Shown one piece after another: positions 7,687-14,755 of a stretch of 33,426 nucleotides of DNA; the stretch's first letter is position 1, and each line of letters opens with the position of its first letter. The position numbers and the translations under genes were made by a program. This DNA comes from Bryobacterales bacterium (GTDB taxonomy: Bacteria > Acidobacteriota > Terriglobia > Bryobacterales > Bryobacteraceae), in assembly GCA_026129915.1 (NCBI GenBank), contig JAHCHD010000040.1, positions 1-33,426 of the forward strand, in the 5' to 3' direction. The notes under the pieces are model-generated. The model was not told the DNA's origin and did no database searches. It saw only the letters and a program-made list of their open reading frames with translations.

Positions 7687-8709
7687 TTGCAGAAAAGTGA
7701 TATCTTGCAGGCCTGGAAAGGGATCCTTGCCGGTCGGCGGCCGTCCCTGTCAATTGAGGTTACCCGGGAGTGCCCCCTGCGCTGCCCCGGCTGTTATGCC
7801 TACGAGCCAGCACACCTTGGTGGACTGGTTACCCTCCGCGAACTGAACGATAGCAAAGGTGATGACCTGGTAACGGGCGTTTTGCGCCTGGTGGATTTTC
7901 ACAAGCCACTGCATCTGTCTCTGGTGGGCGGCGATCCACTGGTGCGCTACCGCGAACTGGAAAAACTAATGCCCCACCTGGTGGAGCGCGGCATCTTCGT
8001 GCAGGTAGTTACCAGTGCATTCCGGCAGATTCCCACTGCGTGGAAGGATATGCCTCGCGTGAAGGTGGTGGTTTCCATCGACGGTTTGCGCGAAGATCAC
8101 GACGAACGCCGCAAGCCAGCTACCTACGACCGCATATTGAAGAACATTGCCGGCCAGCGAATCACCATCCACAGCACCATTACCGGGCAAATGATGAAGC
8201 GTCCCGGTTACCTGGAAGAGTTCATCGCCTTCTGGGCGGAGCGGCCCGAGATTGAAAAGATCTGGATGAGCATGTTCACCCCGCAGCGAGGGGCGGAAGC
8301 TCCCGAGATTCTCACGCAGGAAGAACGTCGGCGCGCGGTTGAAGAAATGATGATGCTGCGGCGGAGCTTCCCGAACCTCGAAATGCACGATTCGACGCTC
8401 AAGCAGTTCCTCTCGCCGCCTAGCAACCCGGATGATTGCATTTTCGCGAAGACGACGCATACCATTTCGGCGGACTTCAAAACCAAGATCACGCCCTGCC
8501 AGTTTGGCGGCGACCCCGACTGCAGCCAGTGCGGCTGCATGGCGTCGATGGCCTTGGGGGCGGTGGGCGAGTACCGTGTCGGCGGACTCATTCCGGTGAA
8601 GGCGCTCTTCCAGGCTTCGTTTGCCGTGGGCCGATTATTCGAGAAGGAGATGCCGGAAGCGGAAGGTGCTTCCCAACCTGACGTGAAAACAAGGGCCGAG
8701 GCTGCCTAG
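7687..8709 (+). CDS. Radical SAM protein with SPASM-like C-terminal cysteines
   Basis: A 340-residue radical SAM enzyme of unknown substrate. Cysteines 29, 33 and 36 form the CxxxCxxC motif (ECPLRCPGCYAYEP) that binds the catalytic [4Fe-4S] cluster, followed by the LSLVGGDPLVRY segment (the GGEP-type motif, residues 81-84, here GGDP) and VVVSIDGLREDHDERR, typical of the barrel. A second set of cysteines at 251, 271, 279, 282 and 284 (DDC, TPC, DCSQCGC) suggests one auxiliary cluster in a SPASM/twitch-like tail. The start is a TTG at 7687, supported by GGGGAAAGAG at 7671-7680; no ATG is available before the core. The gene is transcribed away from rpmH, and a helicase gene follows after 147 bases. 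No peptide precursor or partner enzyme lies next to it. Confidence 0.85.
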   Translation: MQKSDILQAWKGILAGRRPSLSIEVTRECPLRCPGCYAYEPAHLGGLVTLRELNDSKGDDLVTGVLRLVDFHKPLHLSLVGGDPLVRYRELEKLMPHLVERGIFVQVVTSAFRQIPTAWKDMPRVKVVVSIDGLREDHDERRKPATYDRILKNIAGQRITIHSTITGQMMKRPGYLEEFIAFWAERPEIEKIWMSMFTPQRGAEAPEILTQEERRRAVEEMMMLRRSFPNLEMHDSTLKQFLSPPSNPDDCIFAKTTHTISADFKTKITPCQFGGDPDCSQCGCMASMALGAVGEYRVGGLIPVKALFQASFAVGRLFEKEMPEAEGASQPDVKTRAEAA

Positions 8710-8774
8710 CTTGTTCCGGCCAACCCCTGGGAAGAGCGAATGCGGGGTGAATAGGCGAAATCCGTCAAGTGCGG

Positions 8775-8780
8775 TATACT
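8775..8780 (+). promoter_or_regulatory. Possible -10 box (TATACT) before the helicase gene
   Basis: TATACT in the context GCGGTATACTTTTAGGG stands 76 bases before the helicase start codon. No good -35 box lies at the right distance, so this is a weak call; the implied 70-base leader is in keeping with DEAD-box helicase genes that are controlled after transcription. Confidence 0.3.
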
Positions 8781-8856
8781 TTTAGGGTAGGAAGAGTGTT
8801 CGCTCGCATCCCTCCCTGTTGTTGGCCGCTCGCATTTCGCTTTTCCCCTCCATCGA

Positions 8857-10200
8857 ATGAATCTGTTTTCTGAACTTACCATCAACTCTGCCTTGCAGAG
8901 CAATCTAGCCAAGCACGGTTTCGTGCAACCTACCCCTGTCCAATCCAAAGCCATCCCCCCGGCACTTGCCGGTCGTGACGTGGTGGCAACTGCCCAGACG
9001 GGCACCGGCAAGACGCTTGCGTTTGTGCTGCCGCTGCTTGAAAGCCTGATGTCCGGGCGTCGCCGTCCGGGAGTGCAGGCCATCATCCTGAGCCCCACGC
9101 GTGAACTCGCGCTGCAGATCCAGGAAACTTACGTGAAACTGGCTGAGGGCACGGGCATCCGCGCCGCCTGCATTGTAGGCGGCATGAACGAACGCCCGCA
9201 GCTTGATGCCGTGAAGCGCGGCGCGCAAGTGCTGATTGCAACCCCTGGCCGTCTGGAGGATTTCCTTCAGCGCAGGCTGGTGCAGCCATTCTTCAACCGC
9301 TTTCTGATTCTGGATGAGGCGGACCGCATGCTCGACATGGGATTCCTGCCCAGCATCCAGCGCATCATTGCAGCCATTCCGCCGCAACGTCAGACGATGT
9401 TCTTTTCGGCAACCATCGAAAAGTCGGTAGCTCATCTGGTGGAGCAGTATGTGAACGATCCGGTTCGCATTACCATCGGACCCACGACGGAAGCATCGGC
9501 GCAAGTGGAACTGCACGCCTACGAGATTGCCAAGGAAGCCAAGTTTGAGATGCTGCGGCATCTGCTGGAACAGGATCCGTCCGGCACCTTTCTCGTCTTC
9601 GCCCGCACCAAGCACGGGGCGGATCGTCTGGCCCGGCAGTTGGAACGTGCCGGCTACGATGCTGCCGCTATCCACGGCAACCGCACCCAAAGTCAGCGCA
9701 ATAGTGCACTCAAAGGTTTCCAGACAGGCGAGCATCGCATTCTGGTGGCGACGGACGTGGCTTCCCGCGGCATTCACGTGGACGGAATCTCGCATGTCGT
9801 TAACTTCGACTTGCCTCAGGTTCCCGAGGACTTCATTCACCGCGTGGGACGCACGGGGCGTGCCGGGCTTACTGGCATCGCGTCCACCTTCGTGGCGCAT
9901 GGCGAACGCGGCGAAGTGCGCCGCATCGAAAAAGAACTCAATGCGCGCATCGAGCGGCAGTCTATCCCGGCGAGGGTGGCGGCAGTTCGGGGCGAAGAGC
10001 CGTCCGAATACCGCGAAGACCGGGGTGGTCGTCCAACCGGCGGAGGTTCGGCACCTCGGCCCACACGCGGTGCTTCGGCAAGCCGGGCGGGCTCTGGTTC
10101 GCGTGGTCGTAGCGGAGCAGCTGCGGCGTCCCCGGCCGGCAACCGCAGAGGTTCATCGGCTCCGCGCAAGCAGAGCAAGCTGGCGGGGCACGCTGCTTAA
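8857..10200 (+). CDS. DEAD-box RNA helicase, RhlE type
   Basis: An ATP-dependent RNA helicase of 447 residues, probably acting in RNA decay, ribosome assembly or cold adaptation. All core motifs are present in order: the Q motif GFVQPTPVQ (21-29), motif I AQTGTGKT (46-53), PTRELALQ, TPGRL, motif II DEAD (153-156), motif III SAT (184-186), then in the second RecA domain FARTKHGADRLA, ATDVASRGIHVDGISHVVNFD and HRVGRTGRAG. The tail after about residue 370 is disordered and rich in Gly, Arg, Ser and Ala, as is usual for RhlE-like proteins and probably an additional RNA-binding element. The ATG at 8857 begins the family-typical NLFSELTIN. A rho-independent terminator follows at 10240-10265. Confidence 0.94.
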   Translation: MNLFSELTINSALQSNLAKHGFVQPTPVQSKAIPPALAGRDVVATAQTGTGKTLAFVLPLLESLMSGRRRPGVQAIILSPTRELALQIQETYVKLAEGTGIRAACIVGGMNERPQLDAVKRGAQVLIATPGRLEDFLQRRLVQPFFNRFLILDEADRMLDMGFLPSIQRIIAAIPPQRQTMFFSATIEKSVAHLVEQYVNDPVRITIGPTTEASAQVELHAYEIAKEAKFEMLRHLLEQDPSGTFLVFARTKHGADRLARQLERAGYDAAAIHGNRTQSQRNSALKGFQTGEHRILVATDVASRGIHVDGISHVVNFDLPQVPEDFIHRVGRTGRAGLTGIASTFVAHGERGEVRRIEKELNARIERQSIPARVAAVRGEEPSEYREDRGGRPTGGGSAPRPTRGASASRAGSGSRGRSGAAAASPAGNRRGSSAPRKQSKLAGHAA

Positions 10201-10239
10201 GCGTTTCCCCACCTGAATCCACATCTTGGATACCAAAGG

Positions 10240-10265
10240 GCCCGCCGCCATGGCGGGCTTTCTTG
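10240..10265 (+). terminator. Rho-independent terminator after the helicase gene
   Basis: GCCCGCC (10240-10246) and GGCGGGC (10252-10258) form a perfect seven-pair GC stem with a five-base loop, followed by TTTCTTGTT. It lies 40 bases after the helicase stop codon. Confidence 0.85.
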
Positions 10266-10335
10266 TTGATGGCAAAAGAAGTGATGCCAGGCATTCCACT
10301 GTGGCACTGATTTCCATTCTGTGGATCTGAATCCT

Positions 10336-11490
10336 CTACAGCGCCGCTCGCAATAGAGCTTCCATCTGTGATTGACCAAGTGGTGCTGGGTTGGCCGTCA
10401 TGCTGCTGGTGCGCAGCGCTTTCTCCGCCAACACCGTCGCATGCTGCGCCGCGACGCCATAGGCGTTCAACCCCGGGATGGCCAGGTCGGTTACCAGCAT
10501 ACGCACCTGGTCGACAGCGGCCTCTGCCGGGGCGCTGTCGTTCCCGGTGAGCAGGGCCGCCACGCGCGCGAACCGGGCCAGACGGGGATGCTGCGAATCC
10601 TCCGCCCGGAGCGCTTCCAAATTAGCGTGCAGCCCGTGCGGCAACAAAGCAGCACAGACCGCACCGTGTGGGGCGGGGAAGGCGCCTCCAATGGGCGACG
10701 CAAAGGCATGCACCACACCTAAGCCCGCGTTTGCAAGGGCGAGCCCACCAAGCAGGCTGGCCCATGCCATGCCAGTGCGGGCTTCGGTGTGCTGTCCGTC
10801 GCGGTATGCGGTCAGCAGCCATCGCGCAACGCAACGGATGCCCTCTTCGCAGAAGAGGTCAGTCATCGGGTTAGCGCGGCTGCACAGGAAAGGTTCTATC
10901 ACTTGGGTGAGAGCGTCAAGGCCAGTGCTGGCAGTTAGAGCAGGCGGGAGGTCTAGCGTCAATAATGGATCCACAATGGCTAGTGCGGGCAGCATACCGG
11001 GTGACCGGAGGCTGGCTTTCACGCCATGCTGAGGGGAGCCTAACACCGCGTTTCGGGTGACCTCTGAACCCGTACCCGCCGTCGTCGGCACAGCCACCAA
11101 CGGCAGTGCCGAGTGCGGCAGCGCTCGGCCGGCGCCAATCACTTCGAGGTAGTCGAGCGGATCTCCCGGATTGGACAGCATTGCTGCAATGGCTTTGCCC
11201 GCATCCAGTACGCTGCCACCGCCCACGGCCACCACAACACCGGCACTGAAGGTCCGGGCGGATTCCACTGCCTGCCGGACAAAGTCGACGGTTGGCTCCC
11301 CCTCTACGGCGATCACTTGCAGGGCGACGCCCGCCTGCTCGATGCCATCGCGGAGAGATGCGATTCGCGCAGGATCTCGACCGGTCACCAGCAGCGCCCG
11401 GGTAGCAAAGCGCCGGACTGCCTCAGGTGCTTCCCGGACGCTTCCCTCTCCAAAGACGATCCGCGTGGCGGTGGCGAATTCGAAGCGCAT
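10336..11490 (-). CDS. Iron-type (group III) alcohol dehydrogenase family protein
   Basis: A 384-residue NAD(P)-dependent dehydrogenase of the iron-containing alcohol dehydrogenase/maleylacetate reductase superfamily. The N-terminal nucleotide domain carries [13 protein letters not shown] (90-102) and [12 protein letters not shown] (134-145). In the C-terminal helical domain the metal positions can be read as Asp192, Gln196, His261 and His275 ([33 protein letters not shown]): the second ligand, histidine in FucO-type enzymes, is glutamine here. This variant may use a different metal or bind it more weakly. The gene follows the ABM monooxygenase gene by only 4 bases, so the two form an operon. 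The substrate is unknown; an aldehyde, lactaldehyde-like or dicarboxylate semialdehyde is possible. Confidence 0.9.
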   Translation of the reverse strand: MRFEFATATRIVFGEGSVREAPEAVRRFATRALLVTGRDPARIASLRDGIEQAGVALQVIAVEGEPTVDFVRQAVESARTFSAGVVVAVGGGSVLDAGKAIAAMLSNPGDPLDYLEVIGAGRALPHSALPLVAVPTTAGTGSEVTRNAVLGSPQHGVKASLRSPGMLPALAIVDPLLTLDLPPALTASTGLDALTQVIEPFLCSRANPMTDLFCEEGIRCVARWLLTAYRDGQHTEARTGMAWASLLGGLALANAGLGVVHAFASPIGGAFPAPHGAVCAALLPHGLHANLEALRAEDSQHPRLARFARVAALLTGNDSAPAEAAVDQVRMLVTDLAIPGLNAYGVAAQHATVLAEKALRTSSMTANPAPLGQSQMEALLRAAL

Positions 11491-11494
11491 CAGG

Positions 11495-11800
11495 CTACCA
11501 GCCCTCGTCGGCAGGGAACAAACTCGTGTACTTGAGGCTTGTGCGTGGTGTCGCCATCATATCCGCCACCGCGTCACGCCACACCTGGTAGTGAGTGGTC
11601 TCTTTGTGCTGGGCTGGCGCCGCAGCGGTGTGATAGACCTCCACCAGTACAAAGCGCGTGGGGTCGTCCTGCTGTTGAATGAGGTCGAAGCGGGCCACGC
11701 CGGGTTCCTCCACGCTTTGCCGGGCGTTGGCCAGCGTCGCCTCAATGAATGCATTCACCTGGTCCGATTTCACGTGGACCATCACATGTACTACCAGCAT
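11495..11800 (-). CDS. Antibiotic biosynthesis monooxygenase (ABM)/LsrG-like protein
   Basis: A small ferredoxin-like-fold protein of 101 residues. It opens [22 protein letters not shown], continues [28 protein letters not shown], and has the final [18 protein letters not shown] helix: the ABM/YgiN/LsrG pattern. Family members include heme-free quinol monooxygenases and LsrG, which acts on phosphorylated autoinducer-2. The ATG at 11800 starts directly at the first strand. Four bases separate its stop codon from the alcohol dehydrogenase gene, so a shared pathway is likely: an oxygenase or isomerase step followed by a dehydrogenase step. The exact substrate is not deducible. Confidence 0.88.
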   Translation of the reverse strand: MLVVHVMVHVKSDQVNAFIEATLANARQSVEEPGVARFDLIQQQDDPTRFVLVEVYHTAAAPAQHKETTHYQVWRDAVADMMATPRTSLKYTSLFPADEGW

Positions 11801-11892
11801 TCCGGCTCCCCCACGCGGCGATTCCGCGTCCGTTCGCTATCTTACTACCGGTGTGACGCGAGGTATCCCTATAAGCGAAATGTGTCCTGACT

Positions 11893-11920
11893 TTGTGGCT
11901 GCGCTGCCCGCTGATACAAT
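11893..11920 (+). promoter_or_regulatory. Extended -10 promoter for the small gene at 11967
   Basis: TTGTGG (11893-11898) and TACAAT (11915-11920) are 16 bases apart, and the -10 box is preceded by TGA, giving the extended form TGATACAAT. A ribosome binding site AGGAGAA follows at 11950-11956. Confidence 0.5.
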
Positions 11921-11966
11921 CCAGCAGGAACAATAAACAACTCTGCTTTAGGAGAATCCACCCGTC

Positions 11967-12248
11967 ATGGACATGGCCAACATCAAACGCATCAAGATGA
12001 AGATTGGGCGCGTGACTGCGCAATTGATCGAGGAGTGCACCGCGGCCGAACTCACCGTGCCTGGTTCGGTGGCGGCGGCACAGGATGTGAAGAAGATCGT
12101 AGATAAGGCATTTGAACTGGTGGGCGACGATACATTTGGCGTGGCGATCGACAAGATCGCTGACCGCCATGGCACCACCATGCCGAACAAGACAGCAGAG
12201 ACCATCCTGCGCGGCATCTGCGATCTGCTGGACGAAGCACGGCAGTAA
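11967..12248 (+). CDS. Small protein of unknown function
   Basis: A 93-residue soluble protein that I do not recognise. It is likely all-helical: a basic N-terminus (NIKRIKMKIGRVTAQLIEE), a middle segment with GSVAAAQDVKKIVDKAFELVG and a C-terminal helix TAETILRGICDLLDEARQ. There is one cysteine near each end and no membrane segment. Support for a real gene is good: the extended -10 promoter at 11893-11920, the AGGAGAA ribosome binding site ten bases before the ATG, and codon use like the neighbouring genes. A second ATG two codons later is possible. It stands alone between the divergent ABM operon and the convergent FHA gene. A DNA- or protein-binding accessory role is conceivable but not shown. 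Confidence 0.75.
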   Translation: MDMANIKRIKMKIGRVTAQLIEECTAAELTVPGSVAAAQDVKKIVDKAFELVGDDTFGVAIDKIADRHGTTMPNKTAETILRGICDLLDEARQ

Positions 12249-12282
12249 CGTGTGATGGGTAGGGGGCCGAAAGCCAGCGAAT

Positions 12283-13029
12283 TCAGGCAGCTTCCGGTGT
12301 GGCAGGCGGTGGCGCCTCCGGGTCAAACACCGCTTTGGTGATTACTGCGTTGAACATGGGTTCCACAGCAGGCATTTCCTGCTCGATGGTCGTCATTGAG
12401 ATGACACCCACGATTCCCTGCTTCACGACGTACACCTGGCGCTGTTGCGCGATGGTACCGTTCGCTCCGGTAAATTGTCCACGCAGAGCAATCGCCTCGT
12501 CTGTATCCGGAATCTTCACAGGCTGCATGGGGGCGAACTGTGCAAGAGGCAGCGCCTCTCGGGCAATGATCTGCTGGCGCGAAACGTACTCGGTCAACGG
12601 AAACTCGAGTGGTTCTTCTTCCTCCACAAACAGGATGTTGGTAGGGAAGCGGCCGGGCTGATTGGCCTGCAAGCCGCGCCCAGGGATTTCTGCCCATCCC
12701 TGCGGAATCGCGGGAATCAGCCAGTTCCCAAAAGACGGGGTGTAAGTGACGAGGAACTCAGACTTGCCTGCGCGGATGCGTTGCCCGGGCGTCACCTGTT
12801 GGGCCTGAACGCGCATGCCGTTGACGTAAGTGCCGTTCGAGGAACCCTCGTCAGTAACCATGCAAATGTCACCGTTGCCCACGGCGGTGAAGTGCTTGCT
12901 GGACATCGCACTGTCGGAAGGCACCGCGAACGCGGAAGTCTGCAGGCGCCCAAACAGCACCGGCTTGCCTTCCCGTAGCTTTATCCGTTCCCCTTTGCGG
13001 GGTCCGTCCGTGACTTCCAGGATGTACAT
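12283..13029 (-). CDS. FHA domain protein with C-terminal DcrB/DUF1795 (Eag-chaperone-like) domain
   Basis: A 248-residue protein in two parts. Residues 1-97 are a phosphothreonine-binding FHA domain: the conserved GR (27-28), SSKH (43-46) and SSNGTYVNG (63-71). Residues about 100-240 resemble the DcrB/DUF1795 fold: WLIPAIPQGWAEIPG, then PTNILFVEEEEPLEFPLTEY, and QQRQVYVVKQGIVGVISMT. Stand-alone DUF1795 proteins of the Eag group are chaperones that bind transmembrane segments of PAAR effectors of type VI secretion, and FHA proteins regulate type VI assembly. Because a PAAR effector is encoded two genes upstream, I infer a dedicated chaperone or docking protein. The ATG at 13029 is chosen since it begins the FHA fold; the open frame upstream is unlike it. 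Gap to the lipoprotein gene: 25 bases. Confidence 0.8.
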   Translation of the reverse strand: MYILEVTDGPRKGERIKLREGKPVLFGRLQTSAFAVPSDSAMSSKHFTAVGNGDICMVTDEGSSNGTYVNGMRVQAQQVTPGQRIRAGKSEFLVTYTPSFGNWLIPAIPQGWAEIPGRGLQANQPGRFPTNILFVEEEEPLEFPLTEYVSRQQIIAREALPLAQFAPMQPVKIPDTDEAIALRGQFTGANGTIAQQRQVYVVKQGIVGVISMTTIEQEMPAVEPMFNAVITKAVFDPEAPPPATPEAA

Positions 13030-13054
13030 TGTGAAAGCTTTCCCCGCGTCGTGT

Positions 13055-13726
13055 TTACTGCGAGACGATTCCAGGAACCTGACTACGGATCGGATCAGCC
13101 AGCAGAATTCGCTGGATAGGCAGCACGGTTTCGTACGACAGGAGCAGCATTCCCTTATCCTCCCCAATATCGACGGGCTTCACATAAGGCGGAAGCTTTG
13201 ATGGTTGCAGACTCCACCCAACCGCAAATGCCAGCTCTTCGACGGTAACCGGGACTTGCCGTGATTGCTGCGCAGTCATCTTGGAACCGTAGGCCGACCG
13301 GCGGGTGAGTGGAAGCGAAACGGAAAACGAGCCGGTTGCTTTTTCGCCCGGCGGTACCGGCCTGGCGTAGGGGACTGGAGGCGTGTCGGTCATCAACCCC
13401 TCTGGTTTCGGTTCCAACGCTCTCTTCAGGAGCGCCTTTGTGCCTCGGATTTCCACGTACGCCCAGCCATCTTCCAGTGCGTTGTTCGCCATGCTCCAGA
13501 GTCTGTCATACAACAGCACGGTTTCACCGGTAACGTTTTCGAACTCATAGGCCACTGCCACCGCGTCCTTGGAGACTTGGATGGTCGCCGTCAATTTTGG
13601 TCTTGCAGTGGTCATTTCAGATTGTTCCTTCTGCACGGGAGCACCGTTTGTCAGGCGTCCCGCACAACCTAAGCATAATAATGCTGCCAGCAATAGCGAA
13701 GTACGGGCCAGGTGTCTCATGTCCAA
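13055..13726 (-). CDS. Lipoprotein of unknown function, candidate immunity protein
   Basis: A 223-residue exported protein. A basic start and hydrophobic stretch (RTSLLLAALLCLGC) end in a lipobox with Cys21, so the mature protein should be lipid-anchored in the periplasm. The rest is probably beta-rich with no family I recognise; note VAVAYEFENVTGETVLLYD, which suggests an Ig-like strand pattern, and PVPPGEKATGSFSVSLPL. It lies between the PAAR-metallopeptidase gene (9 bases upstream) and the FHA gene, the usual place for the immunity gene of an effector. The role is inferred from position only. The start is either TTG 13726, six bases after an AGGGA element that overlaps the toxin stop, or ATG 13720. 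Confidence 0.72.
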   Translation of the reverse strand: MDMRHLARTSLLLAALLCLGCAGRLTNGAPVQKEQSEMTTARPKLTATIQVSKDAVAVAYEFENVTGETVLLYDRLWSMANNALEDGWAYVEIRGTKALLKRALEPKPEGLMTDTPPVPYARPVPPGEKATGSFSVSLPLTRRSAYGSKMTAQQSRQVPVTVEELAFAVGWSLQPSKLPPYVKPVDIGEDKGMLLLSYETVLPIQRILLADPIRSQVPGIVSQ

Positions 13727-13735
13727 GCGCCGTCC

Positions 13736-14701
13736 CTAGTAGAAATCTCGGTTCGGTAGACCAAGATCGTCTCGATAGGTATTCTCCGAGTATTCCTCGT
13801 TCTCGTAGGGAGGCAACCCCGCCGCCCGCAGCTCGTCGTTGGAGATTGGTTGTCCGGCTTTTGGCCCATGGTTTGTTCCGTCTCCATTTGGCATCGTGCC
13901 GGTCATCATGTCGTCGGCATGCACCATCTCATGGAACAATCCTACGTCCGCTGGCCGGTTCCCTTCTTGAGCCCAATCCGCCGTATTGTAGGGAGATCCT
14001 GGAGGCCCAGAGAGGCTCGTCCTGTCTGGGTTATACCAGATTTGTGTATCTGAGCCTGACCCTGCCGTACCGTCTGCCTGTTGCCGGTGGTTGTTGTTTG
14101 TTGGCGGGCCGGGGTCAGTCCATGCAGCATTTCCGGGGTCCGCGGGGTCTTCCGGTTGAATCCGGCAATTCTTGCCACTACTTGCCATCGAGGCAAGGAG
14201 TTTCTGTCCACTCGGCGTGCCCGAGATCTTGTTCAGGTCGCGCACCACCTTGGCCTGGAACTCCGCGTCGCCCGTAATTGTTATGAACTCGTTGTACTGC
14301 GTGACGATGGTGCCATCGGGCTGCATCACGGCCTTGGGATATCCCGACACGAAATTTACAAGGCCGGCGATCAGTCCGCCCAAGATCAGCGCGAATCCGC
14401 CGAAGCCCATATTCATGCCAATTTGCACGGTTACCGCGCCAATCTCCAGTTTATCGGGCGGGCCAACACAGATGGCGGGCATTCCCTGATAGGACTGCGG
14501 GACGCTACATGTCCATACGGTGAATGAGCCCAAAAGAATGGGTCCGCCAACGTGTGGTTTGGGACCATCAAATAAAGGGCAGGTGTGCATATCGCCAATG
14601 CGGGAGGCCGGCTTGTTTTCGAGCAGTACGGTTGGCGCGCCTACGGTGACGATACCGCCGTGCAGTGTAATGGTCGTGATGTTCGCCCCTGGCTTGCCCA
14701 T
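13736..14701 (-). CDS. PAAR-domain effector with C-terminal M91-like zinc metallopeptidase domain
   Basis: A 321-residue polymorphic effector. Residues about 10-95 are a PAAR or PAAR-like spike-tip domain (KPASRIGDMHTC, PHVGGPILLGSFTV, then GMPAICVG). A membrane-type segment follows (about 100-120, GFGGFALILGGLIAGLVNF). The C-terminal domain (about 185-321) has HEMVH (257-261), the HExxH zinc site with catalytic glutamate, preceded by TQIWYNP and followed by a block near the end, YSENTYRDDLGLPNRDFY, which matches the end of peptidase family M91 (NleD/HopPtoH-like). PAAR proteins cap the VgrG spike of type VI secretion and carry toxins, so this is probably a secreted protease toxin; its target is unknown. 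The ATG at 14701 with GGTGGG five bases upstream is preferred over the TTG at 14713. First gene of the three-gene cassette. Confidence 0.86.
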   Translation of the reverse strand: MGKPGANITTITLHGGIVTVGAPTVLLENKPASRIGDMHTCPLFDGPKPHVGGPILLGSFTVWTCSVPQSYQGMPAICVGPPDKLEIGAVTVQIGMNMGFGGFALILGGLIAGLVNFVSGYPKAVMQPDGTIVTQYNEFITITGDAEFQAKVVRDLNKISGTPSGQKLLASMASSGKNCRIQPEDPADPGNAAWTDPGPPTNNNHRQQADGTAGSGSDTQIWYNPDRTSLSGPPGSPYNTADWAQEGNRPADVGLFHEMVHADDMMTGTMPNGDGTNHGPKAGQPISNDELRAAGLPPYENEEYSENTYRDDLGLPNRDFY

Positions 14702-14755
14702 GGATCCCACCAACTATAGCGTATTCACTCCGGAAACTGGCTTAGCATGGGCGTC

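Noticed and set aside
8905..9900. A 331-codon frame on the minus strand opposite the helicase gene.
   Set aside because: The helicase on the plus strand has every conserved motif; the antisense protein is a His/Arg-rich shadow typical for GC-rich genes.
14713..14718. TATAGT on the minus strand just before the PAAR gene as a promoter -10 box.
   Set aside because: A transcript from it would start inside or after the ribosome binding site (GGTGGG), and no -35 box is found at the right distance.
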